This document shows positions 13,621-21,834 of a stretch of DNA of 64,000 bases, piece by piece; the first letter of the stretch is position 1, and every line of letters begins with the position of its first letter. The notes beneath the pieces were generated by a model, which was not told the DNA's origin, did no database searches, and worked only from the letters and a program-made list of their open reading frames with translations. The DNA lies in assembly GCA_021791895.1 (NCBI GenBank), contig JAJYVS010000013.1:1-64000 (forward strand), given 5' to 3'. A program made the position numbers and the translations under genes. Source of the stretch: Actinomycetes bacterium (GTDB lineage Bacteria; Actinomycetota; Acidimicrobiia; Acidimicrobiales; RAAP-2).

Positions 13621-14216
13621 GCCTGCTCTACGAACTACGACGATTGGCGCCAGCCCGGCCGTTGACGGCCATCGAGGCCTACAGCGTGGCCGAACGCCAA
13701 GCGACGTTGCTGTTGCAACTGTCGAACGTCACCGAGGCGCCGGTGCCAAGCCAGGTCGTCAGCGGCTTGCCGTTCATCAAGGTGGCCGTTCGGATGCCGA
13801 TGGCATCCTCCGGGGCCTCAAAGTGGATCAAGCCTCGTTGGGTTGTGTTGCTCAATGGGTTGGAACCGCCGGCCCGGCAGCGCTTCTCGCTGGCTCATGA
13901 GCTGAAGCACGTCATCGATCACAAGACCAGCAACGGCTTGTGGCGGCCATGGGCTGAGAACCCGATCGCCCGGCGCCGCATTGAACAGCTCTGCGACTAC
14001 TTCGCCGGTTGCCTGTTGATGCCTCGTCCGTGGGTCAAAGCCGCTTACTGCGGCGGGACTCAAGATGTTGTCGAGCTGGCCAAGCGCTTCCAGGTGTCAC
14101 CACAAGCCATGCAGGTGCGCCTGTTGCAGCTTGGGCTCATCGAGCCCTATGAGCGTTGCGGCAGCAATGACCTCTATTTCCGGTCGGCGTCGTCCTCAAT
14201 CGAACTGGCGGCCTAG
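13617..14216 (+). CDS. ImmA/IrrE-family metallopeptidase (anti-repressor)
   Basis: The zinc motif HELKH lies at about residues 94-98, in RQRFSLAHELKHVIDH. A downstream acidic helix (RRRIEQLCDYFAGCLLMPRPWV) supplies the third ligand, as in ImmA/IrrE proteins. These proteases cut XRE-type repressors such as ImmR or DdrO upon DNA damage or other signals. The ATG overlaps the XRE stop by four bases. The two form a switch for excision and transfer. Length (199 aa) is normal. Confidence 0.85.
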   Translation: MSLLYELRRLAPARPLTAIEAYSVAERQATLLLQLSNVTEAPVPSQVVSGLPFIKVAVRMPMASSGASKWIKPRWVVLLNGLEPPARQRFSLAHELKHVIDHKTSNGLWRPWAENPIARRRIEQLCDYFAGCLLMPRPWVKAAYCGGTQDVVELAKRFQVSPQAMQVRLLQLGLIEPYERCGSNDLYFRSASSSIELAA

Positions 14217-14218
14217 AT

Positions 14219-16009
14219 ATGAGCACGAAAGTTTCATCCACGACAGATCCCGGCCAGAAGCGGGCGGTCATCTACATCCGGGTCAGCACCAAACAGCAGG
14301 CCGTTCGGGACGGCAACCCCGAGGGTTACTCCCTGCCGACGCAACGGGAGGCCTGTCAACGGAAGGCTGAAGCGCTGGGTGCGGTGGTGGTCGGCGAATA
14401 CGTCGACAAGGACACGGCCACCAGCGCCGAGAAGCGGCCGGACTTTCAGCGTCTGGTGGAACGGGTGGTCGAGCAGCAGGACGTGGACTACGTAATCGTT
14501 TTCAAACTGGATCGCTTCGCCCGGAACCGTCTGGACGATGCGCTGATCTCGATGCGCCTGGAGAGCGCCGGTGCCAGCCTGGTTTCCTGCGTCGAGCACA
14601 TCGACGGCTCGGCCTCTGGGCAGCTCATGCAGGGCATGTTGGCCGTTATGAACGAGTTCTACTCCCGCAACCTCGGCGACGAAATCAAGCGCAAGACACT
14701 GCAGAAGATCATGAATGGCGGCACTCCGGGCTATGCGCCGCTGGGCTACAAGAACGTTGGTGAGAGTGGGCGCCGCTACGTGGAAATCGACCTGGAAAGA
14801 GGCGACCTTATCCAGTGGTGCTTCAAGGCCTACGCCACCGGTGAGTGGAGCGTTGAGCAGCTGCTAGCGGAAGCGACTGAACGAGGCATGCGCAGCCGTG
14901 GCGGCCCGAACACCCCAAGCAAGCCACTGTCGATCAGCGCCATGCACCGCATCCTGGCGTCGCCTTACTACAAGGGGGTGGTCACGTACAACGGCGTCCA
15001 GTACCCCGGCAAGCACGAACCGCTTATCGACCCGGACACCTGGCAGCGAGTCCAAGACATCCTCTCGTCCAAGAAGCAGGGCCAAAAGCAGCGGGAGCAC
15101 CACCATTATCTGAAGGGCACGATCTGGTGCGGCTACTGCGGCAGCCGCCTGTGCGTCACGTACTCACGGGGGAAGCTCGGCGTCACCTACCCGTACTACT
15201 TCTGCGTCGGTCGCCAGCAACGGCGAACGACTTGCATGCTCAAGTACCGGCCCATCAGCGATGTCGAGCAGGAAATCGAGGATCACTACCGGCTGGTGCA
15301 GCTGCGGGCGGAGGGTTTGACCGCTACGGGCGAGGCCGTCATGGCCGAAGCCGCCGAGAAGCTGACACTTCTGGAGAGCGAGCGCCGACGCCAGGCGAAG
15401 CGCATCGGGCAGCTCGAAGCCGAGCGCACCAAGCTGCTGCATGCCCACTACGCCGGAGCTGTCCCGCTCGACCTGCTCAAGCAGGAGCAGGAGCGGATTG
15501 GCCGGGAGCTGGAGTCACTCAAGGCAGCTGCTAGCGGCACCGAAGTCACTCTGGAGCGCATTCGCAGCACCGTGGAGAAGGCCATGGCCTGGGCTGGCGA
15601 TTGTCACCGGGCCTATCTCGAATCGTCGCCTCAGGGGCGGCGACTGATGAATCAGGCGTTCTTCAAGCGGGTCTGGGTGACGGAAGAGGGGGTCGTCGGC
15701 TGGGAGTACAACGCCCCGTTTGATCAACTGATGGCCAGGCACGGCAAGCCCAGCCAGCTGCCCGCTTTCCTGGCCGAGCAGCCGGGCAAGGTCACCCAGC
15801 CCGCCCACTACCTCCGTAGTTCTCGCTGGTCAGATGGTGTTCTATCTCTTGTGGGTTCGAAAGAGAACCCTTTGGCGGAGGGAGTGGGATTCGAACCCAC
15901 GGGGACCGAGGCCCCACGGCTTTTCAAGAGCCGCGCATTCGTCCGCTCTGCCATCCCTCCAGGTCGAGAATCAGCAGGGCCGAGTTCACTCGCGCGTGTC
16001 GATCTGTGA
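14219..16009 (+). CDS. Large serine recombinase (integrase), reading frame runs through the tRNA gene
   Basis: An N-terminal resolvase domain has the nucleophile Ser22 in YIRVSTKQQ, then KLDRFARN and NEFYSRNL. A recombinase domain follows near 185-290. A zinc ribbon (CGYCG near 304, FC and TTC near 328-341) and a coiled coil (about 370-435) complete the large serine recombinase layout. The last ~55 codons read through the attachment region and antisense to tRNA-Ser; that tail (EGVGFEPTGTEAPRLFKSR) is created by the integration site. In the excised circle the C terminus would differ. It probably catalyses integration and excision. Confidence 0.85.
   Translation: MSTKVSSTTDPGQKRAVIYIRVSTKQQAVRDGNPEGYSLPTQREACQRKAEALGAVVVGEYVDKDTATSAEKRPDFQRLVERVVEQQDVDYVIVFKLDRFARNRLDDALISMRLESAGASLVSCVEHIDGSASGQLMQGMLAVMNEFYSRNLGDEIKRKTLQKIMNGGTPGYAPLGYKNVGESGRRYVEIDLERGDLIQWCFKAYATGEWSVEQLLAEATERGMRSRGGPNTPSKPLSISAMHRILASPYYKGVVTYNGVQYPGKHEPLIDPDTWQRVQDILSSKKQGQKQREHHHYLKGTIWCGYCGSRLCVTYSRGKLGVTYPYYFCVGRQQRRTTCMLKYRPISDVEQEIEDHYRLVQLRAEGLTATGEAVMAEAAEKLTLLESERRRQAKRIGQLEAERTKLLHAHYAGAVPLDLLKQEQERIGRELESLKAAASGTEVTLERIRSTVEKAMAWAGDCHRAYLESSPQGRRLMNQAFFKRVWVTEEGVVGWEYNAPFDQLMARHGKPSQLPAFLAEQPGKVTQPAHYLRSSRWSDGVLSLVGSKENPLAEGVGFEPTGTEAPRLFKSRAFVRSAIPPGRESAGPSSLARVDL
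15853..15870. terminator. Hairpin beside the tRNA-Ser 3' end
   Basis: GGGTTC-GAAAGA-GAACCC forms a perfect six-base-pair stem with a six-base loop, followed by TTT on the plus strand. It lies inside the recombinase frame and two bases beyond the tRNA CCA end. It may end tRNA transcription, or form a recombinase-binding arm of attR. Confidence 0.45.
15871..15897 (+). repeat. attR-like repeat overlapping the tRNA-Ser 3' end
   Basis: This is the intact counterpart of the 666-697 copy: acceptor 3' strand, T-stem and T-loop of tRNA-Ser. Because the tRNA is complete on the right side, the element must have supplied or restored these bases on insertion. The true crossover point cannot be placed more precisely from this sequence. 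Confidence 0.5.
15873..15960 (-). tRNA. tRNA-Ser (anticodon UGA)
   Basis: On the minus strand the sequence starts GGAGGGA and ends TCCCTCC-G-CCA, with the CCA encoded. The anticodon arm is CGGCT-CTTGAAA-AGCCG, giving UGA, which reads UCA codons. A long variable arm (GGGGCCTCGGTCCCC) is the type II mark of serine tRNAs. The T-arm is GTGGG-TTCGAAT-CCCAC. It lies 25 bases downstream of pheA and is the insertion target of the element to its left. Confidence 0.95.
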
Positions 16010-16927
16010 CCGCAAGGATCGGACCCACTCGTCGGCCTGCTGCCAGGCGAGCGCGGCCTCGCGTCGACGTCCTGGCCCATGCGCGCCGGCGGCCGGATAG
16101 GAACCGAGGAACTTGACCCTGAACACGCTGGCATGCAGATCCCGAAGACAGTCGGCAATGATCTCGTCGCCGACATGCCCCTCGAGATCGATGACGAAGC
16201 AGTAGTCCCCGAGGCCCTTCTTGGTCGGACGGGACTCCAGCTTGGTCAAGTTGATGTCCCGGGCGGCGAACTGACCCAGGATCGAGTGGAGGCTCCCGGG
16301 GTGGTCCGCACCCTGGAAGCACACGATGCTGGTCCGGTCGTGTCCAGTAGCGCGGGGCACTCCGGCTGCGCCGACGGCCACGAAGCGAGTCTGGTTCTCC
16401 GGGTGATCCTCGATCTCCTCGGCGAGCACGACGAGTCCGTAGACCTCGGCCACCGACGGCGGGGCGATCACCGCCGTGCCCGCGTCTGGATGCTCGGCGA
16501 GCTCCTTAGCCGCGTCGGCGGTGGACGCTGCCGCCACGGTGTGAGCGCCCGACACCTCGGAGCCGAGGAACTTCCGGCACTGGGCGAGCGCGTGCGGGAA
16601 GGAGGCGACCGCCGTGACGTTGGCGAGCTTCGTACCCGGATTGGCCAACAGCGCAAGGTGGATGTCCAGCACGACCTCTCGCTGGATCAAGAGATCGAAG
16701 TCGAAAACCAGGCTGTCGAGGGTGACGGGTACCGAACCTTCGATGCCATTCTCCAATGGAACGAACCCGAGGTCGACCTGACCGCTCCGGGTCGCCTCCA
16801 GGACATCGACAATGGTGGGGAAGGGCTCACGGCGCACGGCCGCATAGTCGGGCTGGGTCAGCAGGGCCTGCTCGGTGAAGGTCCCGGACGGGCCGAAATA
16901 CCCGATAGAGGTCGCAGAGCGGGTCAC
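15986..16927 (-). CDS. pheA: Prephenate dehydratase
   Basis: The protein converts prephenate to phenylpyruvate in phenylalanine synthesis. It has the periplasmic-binding-like catalytic domain (IGYFGPSGTFTEQAL at the start; PLENGIEGSVPVTLD; later TRFVAVG) and a C-terminal ACT domain (TSIVCFQGADHPGSLHSILGQFAARDINLTKLESRP, with the ESRP phenylalanine-binding motif). It should be feedback-inhibited. The length of 313 residues is normal. GTG 16927 is chosen because the family sequence begins there. This places it only 23 bases from the divergent larB start, so promoters must overlap coding sequence. The frame's further upstream extension is spurious. Confidence 0.93.
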   Translation of the reverse strand: MTRSATSIGYFGPSGTFTEQALLTQPDYAAVRREPFPTIVDVLEATRSGQVDLGFVPLENGIEGSVPVTLDSLVFDFDLLIQREVVLDIHLALLANPGTKLANVTAVASFPHALAQCRKFLGSEVSGAHTVAAASTADAAKELAEHPDAGTAVIAPPSVAEVYGLVVLAEEIEDHPENQTRFVAVGAAGVPRATGHDRTSIVCFQGADHPGSLHSILGQFAARDINLTKLESRPTKKGLGDYCFVIDLEGHVGDEIIADCLRDLHASVFRVKFLGSYPAAGAHGPGRRREAALAWQQADEWVRSLRSQIDTRE

Positions 16928-16950
16928 TCCCGGGCAGGATAGTGAACACC

Positions 16951-17712
16951 ATGGACCGGTTCGCCCTTGAGAGTCTGCTGGCCGACGTTTCATCCGGAGC
17001 CTGCCCGGTCGAAGATGCCGTGCGCCGACTCCGCCGGCTCCCGTTCGCCGACCTCGGCTTTGCGCGGGTCGACCATCACCGCCAGCTCCGCCAAGGCCTC
17101 CCTGAGGCCGTCTACGGTCCGGGCAAGAGCGCACCCCAATGCGCCGCTATCGTCCGCGAGCTCCTCGAGGGCTCGGTGGGACCCGTGCTCCTGACTCGGG
17201 CCAACCCCGCCCAGGTGGACGCGTCGGTGCTGGAGGCGACCTGGGCCGGCTTCGACGAGCACCAGGTCACCGCGACCGGCGATCTGGCCACGGTGACCTG
17301 GCGGCATGCGCCGGCGCGAACCGGACGGATCCTCGTCGTGACCGCTGGAACGGCCGATTTGCCGGTGGCCGAGGAGTGCCGGGCCGTCCTCGACGCGCTG
17401 GGGTTTACCCCCTCCCTCCTGAGCGACTGCGGGGTGGCCGGCGTGCACCGGCTCCTCACCTCCTTCGACGAGGTCGCCGACGCTGATGCGATCGTCGTGG
17501 TCGCCGGAATGGAGGGGGCGCTCGCCAGCCTGATCGGTGGCGTGACCGCCGCTCCGGTCGTCGCCGTGCCGACCAGCGTCGGCTACGGAGCCGCCTTCGA
17601 GGGACTCACCGCCCTGCTGGCCATGCTGGCCTCCTGTGCGTCGGGCATCACCGTGGTCGGCATCGACAACGGCTTCGGGGCGGCCTGCGCGGTGGCACGG
17701 ATGCTGCCATGA
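16951..17712 (+). CDS. larB: Nickel-pincer cofactor biosynthesis carboxylase LarB
   Basis: LarB carboxylates and hydrolyses nicotinic acid adenine dinucleotide, the first step toward the nickel-pincer nucleotide cofactor of lactate racemase and relatives. The product (about 253 aa) has the N-terminal segment DAVRRLRRLPFADLGFARVDHHRQLRQGLPEAVYGPGK and the PurE-like core (VVTAGTADLPVAEECR, VVAGMEGALASLIGGV, VPTSVGYGAAFEGL). ATG 16951 has AGGAT at a suitable distance; GTG 16942 is possible. It overlaps larC by four bases. The divergent neighbour is pheA. Confidence 0.92.
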   Translation: MDRFALESLLADVSSGACPVEDAVRRLRRLPFADLGFARVDHHRQLRQGLPEAVYGPGKSAPQCAAIVRELLEGSVGPVLLTRANPAQVDASVLEATWAGFDEHQVTATGDLATVTWRHAPARTGRILVVTAGTADLPVAEECRAVLDALGFTPSLLSDCGVAGVHRLLTSFDEVADADAIVVVAGMEGALASLIGGVTAAPVVAVPTSVGYGAAFEGLTALLAMLASCASGITVVGIDNGFGAACAVARMLP

Positions 17713-18956
17713 CGGGGCCGGGACCCGCGCAGAACATCGCCTGGTTCCACTGCTTCTCGGGGATCGCCGGGGACATGGCCCTCGGGAGCCTCCTCGACGC
17801 CGGCGCCGACGTTGAGGAGATTCGCCAGCTGCTCCGGCGGGTCCCGTTCTCCGGTTGGGACCTCCGGACCGAGCAGGTTCTGCGCGGTGGCATCGCATGC
17901 ACCCGGGCCGTCGTGTCCGCACCTGATGACGTGGTGGTCCGGACGCACGCGAACATCATCGACATGATCAAGGGAGCCCAGCTCCCGGCGCGTGTCGAGA
18001 CCCGTGCACTTGCCGTCTTCGCCGTGCTGGCCGAGGTTGAAGGGCGGCTCCACCGGCGTCCGGCCGGGCAGGTGCACTTCCATGAGGTCGGTGGGCACGA
18101 CGCCATCGTCGACGTCGTGGGCACCGCGTCGGCGCTCGAGGTTCTGGGCATCGACGAGGTCCGGGCGTCCGCCGTCGCCACCGGCACCGGCGTCGTGCGC
18201 ACGGCGCACGGCCTCCTGCCCAACCCGGCGCCGGCCGTGGTCCGTCTGCTCGAAGGCGTGCCGACCTACGGCCGGGACGTGGCCGTCGAGCTCACCACCC
18301 CCACCGGTGCGGCCATCGTGGCCGCGCTGGCTTCGTCGTTCGGACCGATGCCGGCCATGGAGGTGGGTGGGACCGGCTTCGGCGCCGGCAGCCGCGACGT
18401 CGACGACCTCCCCAACTGCACCCAGGTCGTCCTCGGGACCACCGGTGCCTTGCCCGGCGCCGGCACCACCGGGCAGCCGATCGTGATCCTGGAGGCCAAT
18501 CTCGACGACGCGACCGGCGAACAGCTCGCCCATGCCCTGCGGTCGCTGCTCGACGGCGGCGCCCACGACGCCTGGATCACCCCGGTGATGATGAAGAAGG
18601 GCCGCCCCGGGCACACCATCCACGTCCTCGCCGACCCTTCCCTCCTCGAGTCGCTCCGGGACGTGGTCCGCCTGACCACCGGGACCTTCGGCGTACGGGC
18701 CCTCTACGGCGAACGGTGGCCGGCGGCGAGGACCATCGAGCCGGTCCAGGTGGCCGGCTACCCCGTCAACGTCAAGGCCGGAGGGGGTCGGGTCAAGGCC
18801 GAGTTCGACGACGTCGCCTGGGTCGCCGCCCAGACCGGGTTGGCCGTCTCGGAGGTGGCGTCGCGGGCCGAACAGGCCTGGCGGGAGCGCACGCCACCCG
18901 AGGACCCGGGGTGGACGAGCACCGATGGACCTTCGCCCGAGGACACCCCGGCCTAG
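17709..18956 (+). CDS. larC: Nickel insertion protein LarC
   Basis: LarC inserts nickel into the pincer precursor using CTP. The 415-residue product carries the family opening WFHCFSGIAGDMALGSLLDAGAD, then HFHEVGGHDAIVDVVG (histidine-rich nickel site), ELTTPTGAAIVAAL and ETNLDD-like ILEANLDDATGEQLAHA, with MMKKGRPGH near the end. In lactobacilli larC is split and joined by a frameshift; here it is a single frame. Its stop lies in a CTAG shared with the stop of the convergent hydrolase. No larA is in the window. Confidence 0.92.
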   Translation: MTGPGPAQNIAWFHCFSGIAGDMALGSLLDAGADVEEIRQLLRRVPFSGWDLRTEQVLRGGIACTRAVVSAPDDVVVRTHANIIDMIKGAQLPARVETRALAVFAVLAEVEGRLHRRPAGQVHFHEVGGHDAIVDVVGTASALEVLGIDEVRASAVATGTGVVRTAHGLLPNPAPAVVRLLEGVPTYGRDVAVELTTPTGAAIVAALASSFGPMPAMEVGGTGFGAGSRDVDDLPNCTQVVLGTTGALPGAGTTGQPIVILEANLDDATGEQLAHALRSLLDGGAHDAWITPVMMKKGRPGHTIHVLADPSLLESLRDVVRLTTGTFGVRALYGERWPAARTIEPVQVAGYPVNVKAGGGRVKAEFDDVAWVAAQTGLAVSEVASRAEQAWRERTPPEDPGWTSTDGPSPEDTPA

Positions 18957-19693
18957 GCGCCCGCCGCCCGCAGCCTGTTGGCGAGAAAGGCCTCGGAGGC
19001 CTGGAACGCCTCGGGGGGGACCGAGCCGTGCCGACCGGGGTGCACGTGCATCCGCTTGTCCGCGGAGCCGAGGGCGTCGAACAGCTCGAGACAGGCCTCA
19101 CGACCGAACAGTTCGTCGTCCCACTGAACGACGAACAGCGTCGGGCATCGGACCCGCGGCGCGTCCTCGACGATGCGGGCCCTGGTCGGGCCGGTGAGCC
19201 CCATCAGCCCGAGGACGGCGGCCGAGATGCGGGGCTCGGCGGCGACGAACGGGAGACCGAGGATCGTCCCCATCGACAGCCCCCACCACCCCACCCGTGC
19301 CTCGTCGAACTCGCCCGTGGCGATCAGCGCGTCGAGCACCCCGGTCAGGTCGCCCACCATCTCGTCGGTCATCGTCGGACACGACGACCACGCCTGGCAG
19401 AACTCGAGGAACACGAGCTGGGCGTTCCGCCCCCGGTCGGACCGGCGGTCGCCGTGAACCGGGCCGTCGACGGCCACGGCCGCCATGTCCAAGCGGACCA
19501 GCGCCCGGGCCAGATCGGTCACGTAGCCGACGCCCTTGTGCCCAGAGGCGCCGTGACCGAGCAGAACCAGCGGTACCGGCCCCGGCGGATCGACCGAGGT
19601 CCACAGCACCGCAGGCACGACCCGCCCGGCGCGATCCTGGTCGAGGCGGCGAACCCGTACTCCCCGAGATGAGCGGTCGTCGACCCAGCGCAC
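18953..19693 (-). CDS. Alpha/beta hydrolase (dienelactone-hydrolase-like)
   Basis: The 246-residue protein has the oxyanion/strand motif VLLGHGASGHKG, a nucleophile elbow GLSMGT (Ser), the acid in VVQWDDELF and a catalytic His in HPGRHGSVPPEAF. This makes a full Ser-Asp-His triad of the DLH/BAAT-like hydrolases. Substrate is unknown. GTG 19693 was chosen as the first codon of the conserved region; the frame is open much further without homology. It converges on larC (shared CTAG) and diverges from the moxR gene, 72 bases away. Confidence 0.8.
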   Translation of the reverse strand: MRWVDDRSSRGVRVRRLDQDRAGRVVPAVLWTSVDPPGPVPLVLLGHGASGHKGVGYVTDLARALVRLDMAAVAVDGPVHGDRRSDRGRNAQLVFLEFCQAWSSCPTMTDEMVGDLTGVLDALIATGEFDEARVGWWGLSMGTILGLPFVAAEPRISAAVLGLMGLTGPTRARIVEDAPRVRCPTLFVVQWDDELFGREACLELFDALGSADKRMHVHPGRHGSVPPEAFQASEAFLANRLRAAGA

Positions 19694-19765
19694 CCGACGA
19701 GCGTACCGACCATCGGGCCTGGTCAGGGGGCCACCATCGGCTGCCCAACCACTACGCTTGACGGC

Positions 19766-20719
19766 ATGGTGCACCCAGACGGCGATCCCGGCGCGTCCCG
19801 GAGCGAGCAGGGACGGTGGTCGCCGCCGGACTCGCCCGACGACGTCGAACGGGCGCTGCGCTCCCAGGGGTACCTCCCCGGAGACGGCCTGTCCACGGCG
19901 ATCTTCCTGGCCATCAAGCTCCGGCGCCCGCTGTTCCTCGAGGGCGAGCCGGGGGTGGGCAAGACCGAGGTGGGCAACGCGCTCGCCCGCTGGTTCGGGT
20001 CCGAATTGGTCCGTCTGCAGTGCTACGAGGGGATTGACGCCCACCAGGCCATCTACGAGTGGGACTACCAACGCCAGCTCCTGTACCTGCGGGCCCACGA
20101 CCGCGGCCCGGGCAGCCCGATCGTGGGCGAGGACGAGCTGTTCTCGGAGCGCTTCTTGATCCGGCGCCCTCTCCTGCAGGCGATCGCCGGGACCGAGGCC
20201 CACGGGTCGGCTCCGCCGGTGCTCCTCATCGACGAGATCGATCGGGCCGACGACGAGTTCGAGGCGTTCCTCTTGGAGATCCTGGCCGACTTCACCGTCA
20301 CCGTCCCCGAGGTGGGGACGTTCCGGGCCGAGGTCCCACCGGTCGTGGTCCTCACCTCGAACCGGACCCGGGACGTCCACGACGCGCTCAAGCGGCGCGC
20401 CCTCTACCACTGGGTGGAGCACCCCGACTTCGAGCGGGAGGTGGCGATCGTGCTCGCCCGGGTGCCCGAGGCGAGCGAGCAGCTCACCCGCCAGGTGACC
20501 CGGGCCGTCCAGGCGCTGCGCTCGATGGGCCTCTACAAGGCCCCCGGTGTGGCCGAGACGATCGACTGGGCGCGGGCGCTCCACACCCTCGGGCGCGACG
20601 TCCTCGACGAGACGAGCGTGGCCCGGACCCTCGGTGCCGTGCTCAAGTACCGGGAGGACGCCGAACGGGCCCGCACCGAGCTGGGCCCGCTGCTTGAGGC
20701 GGCGACCGGCCATGGTTGA
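19766..20719 (+). CDS. coxD: MoxR-family AAA+ ATPase (CoxD-like)
   Basis: The protein has Walker A GEPGVGKT at about 60-67, Walker B LLIDEIDRAD, and sensor VLTSNRTRDVHDALKRR. In CO-dehydrogenase loci CoxD works as a chaperone-like ATPase with the VWA protein CoxE in building the Cu-S-Mo active site. The length (317 aa) is usual. The stop overlaps the next ATG by eight bases. The order MoxR, VWA, XdhC, MobA-like, CoxG matches cox accessory clusters. The CO-dehydrogenase structural genes are not in the window, so another Mo-hydroxylase could be the client. Confidence 0.85.
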   Translation: MVHPDGDPGASRSEQGRWSPPDSPDDVERALRSQGYLPGDGLSTAIFLAIKLRRPLFLEGEPGVGKTEVGNALARWFGSELVRLQCYEGIDAHQAIYEWDYQRQLLYLRAHDRGPGSPIVGEDELFSERFLIRRPLLQAIAGTEAHGSAPPVLLIDEIDRADDEFEAFLLEILADFTVTVPEVGTFRAEVPPVVVLTSNRTRDVHDALKRRALYHWVEHPDFEREVAIVLARVPEASEQLTRQVTRAVQALRSMGLYKAPGVAETIDWARALHTLGRDVLDETSVARTLGAVLKYREDAERARTELGPLLEAATGHG

Positions 20720-21824
20720 GGCGCCGCCGCTCGAGACCGGCCCCACGACCACGGTGGTCACCTTCTGCCGGGCGCTCCGACACGAGGGCCTGCGGGTCCC
20801 GGTGTCCGACGTGTTCAGCTTCGTGCGCGCCCTCGGGGTGATCGGGGTCCGCCGGAGCGAGGACGTCTACTGGGCCGGTCGGGCCACCCTCGTGCGCAGC
20901 CCCGAGGACATCGAGCCCTATGACCGGGTCTTCACGGCGTTCTGGTCGGGGAAACCGGCCGACCCGCTGCCCGAGCGAGTCGACCTGTCGTTGGTCACCC
21001 GGGTCCAGCTCGCCGTCGAGGACGACGGGGCCGAGGACGATGGCGAGGGCGACGGCGCCCTGCGCTACAGCAGCCTAGAGGTGCTGCGGGAGAAGGACTT
21101 CGCCGAGTGCAGTCCCGAGGAGCTGGCCGAGGCGGTCGACGCCATGCGCAGGCTGGCCGTCACCGAGGTGATCCGGCCGTCGCACCGCTGGCGGGGGGAC
21201 CGCCGGGACGGGCGCCCGGACCTCCGCTCCACCGTCAGGCGCTCGATGCGTCAGGGTGGCGAGATGGTGCGCATCGAACAGGCCCGCCGGGTGCCCCGGG
21301 TGCGGCGGCTGGTGCTCCTGTGCGACGTGAGCGGCTCCATGGAGCCCTACGCCCGCGCCCTGTTGCGCTTCGCCCACATCCTGGTGGCCGGCCGCACCAA
21401 CGTCGAGGCGTTCGCCCTCGGCACCCGCCTGACCAGGCTGACCCGACAGCTCTCCTCGCGCGACCCCGACGCCGCGATGGCCGCGGCCTCCGGGGTGGTG
21501 CCCGACTGGTCGGGCGGCACCCGGCTGGGCGACGGCCTGCGCGAGTTCAACGACCGCTTCGGGGTCGTCGGCATGGCCCGCGGGGCCCAGGTGGTCGTCC
21601 TCTCGGACGGATGGGACCGGGGGGACCCCGACGAGCTCGGCGCCCAGATGGCCCGGCTGCACCGGATCGCCCACCTGAGCCTGTGGGTCAACCCCCTGAA
21701 GGCCGATCCCGACTACCAGCCCCTGGCCCAGGGCATGGCGGCGGCGCTGCCGCATGTGGACCGGTTCCTCCCGGGCCACAACGTGGCCTCGCTCGAGGCG
21801 CTCCTAAAGGTGTTGGCGGCATGA
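20712..21824 (+). CDS. coxE: VWA-domain protein CoxE
   Basis: The 370-residue protein has the CoxE-type N-terminal region (TVVTFCRALRHEGLRVPVSDVFSFVRAL) and a C-terminal von Willebrand A domain. The MIDAS motif is DVSGSM near residue 206, followed by SGGTRLGDGL and VVVLSDGWDRGD. It is the partner of the MoxR ATPase in metal-centre maturation. ATG 20712 lies inside the end of moxR, which indicates coupling. The acidic linker (DDGAEDDGEGDG) is variable in the family. Confidence 0.88.
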   Translation: MVEAPPLETGPTTTVVTFCRALRHEGLRVPVSDVFSFVRALGVIGVRRSEDVYWAGRATLVRSPEDIEPYDRVFTAFWSGKPADPLPERVDLSLVTRVQLAVEDDGAEDDGEGDGALRYSSLEVLREKDFAECSPEELAEAVDAMRRLAVTEVIRPSHRWRGDRRDGRPDLRSTVRRSMRQGGEMVRIEQARRVPRVRRLVLLCDVSGSMEPYARALLRFAHILVAGRTNVEAFALGTRLTRLTRQLSSRDPDAAMAAASGVVPDWSGGTRLGDGLREFNDRFGVVGMARGAQVVVLSDGWDRGDPDELGAQMARLHRIAHLSLWVNPLKADPDYQPLAQGMAAALPHVDRFLPGHNVASLEALLKVLAA

Positions 21825-21834
21825 GGAGGTGGAG

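Larger units (their letters stand above)
666..15897. mobile_element. Putative integrative element at tRNA-Ser, about 15.2 kb
   Basis: The region is bounded by an intact tRNA-Ser gene on the right and a degraded copy of its 3' end on the left. It encodes a large serine recombinase beside the tRNA, a TraG/VirD4-like ATPase, a replication-relaxation protein, an XRE regulator with ImmA/IrrE protease, and a restriction-modification system. Base composition is visibly lower in GC than the chromosome to the right. No classical MOB relaxase, type IV channel proteins or tyrosine integrase were found. It is therefore more likely mobilizable than self-transmissible. The left boundary is the weaker one. 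Confidence 0.6.

Noticed and set aside
15808-16176. Minus-strand protein ending GSNPTPSAKGFSF
   Set aside because: This frame is the tRNA-Ser gene and pheA end read as protein, a common false gene in databases.
18950-18957. Overlap of larC and hydrolase stop codons as regulatory
   Set aside because: The shared CTAG is a simple tail-to-tail contact; nothing else suggests a regulatory role.
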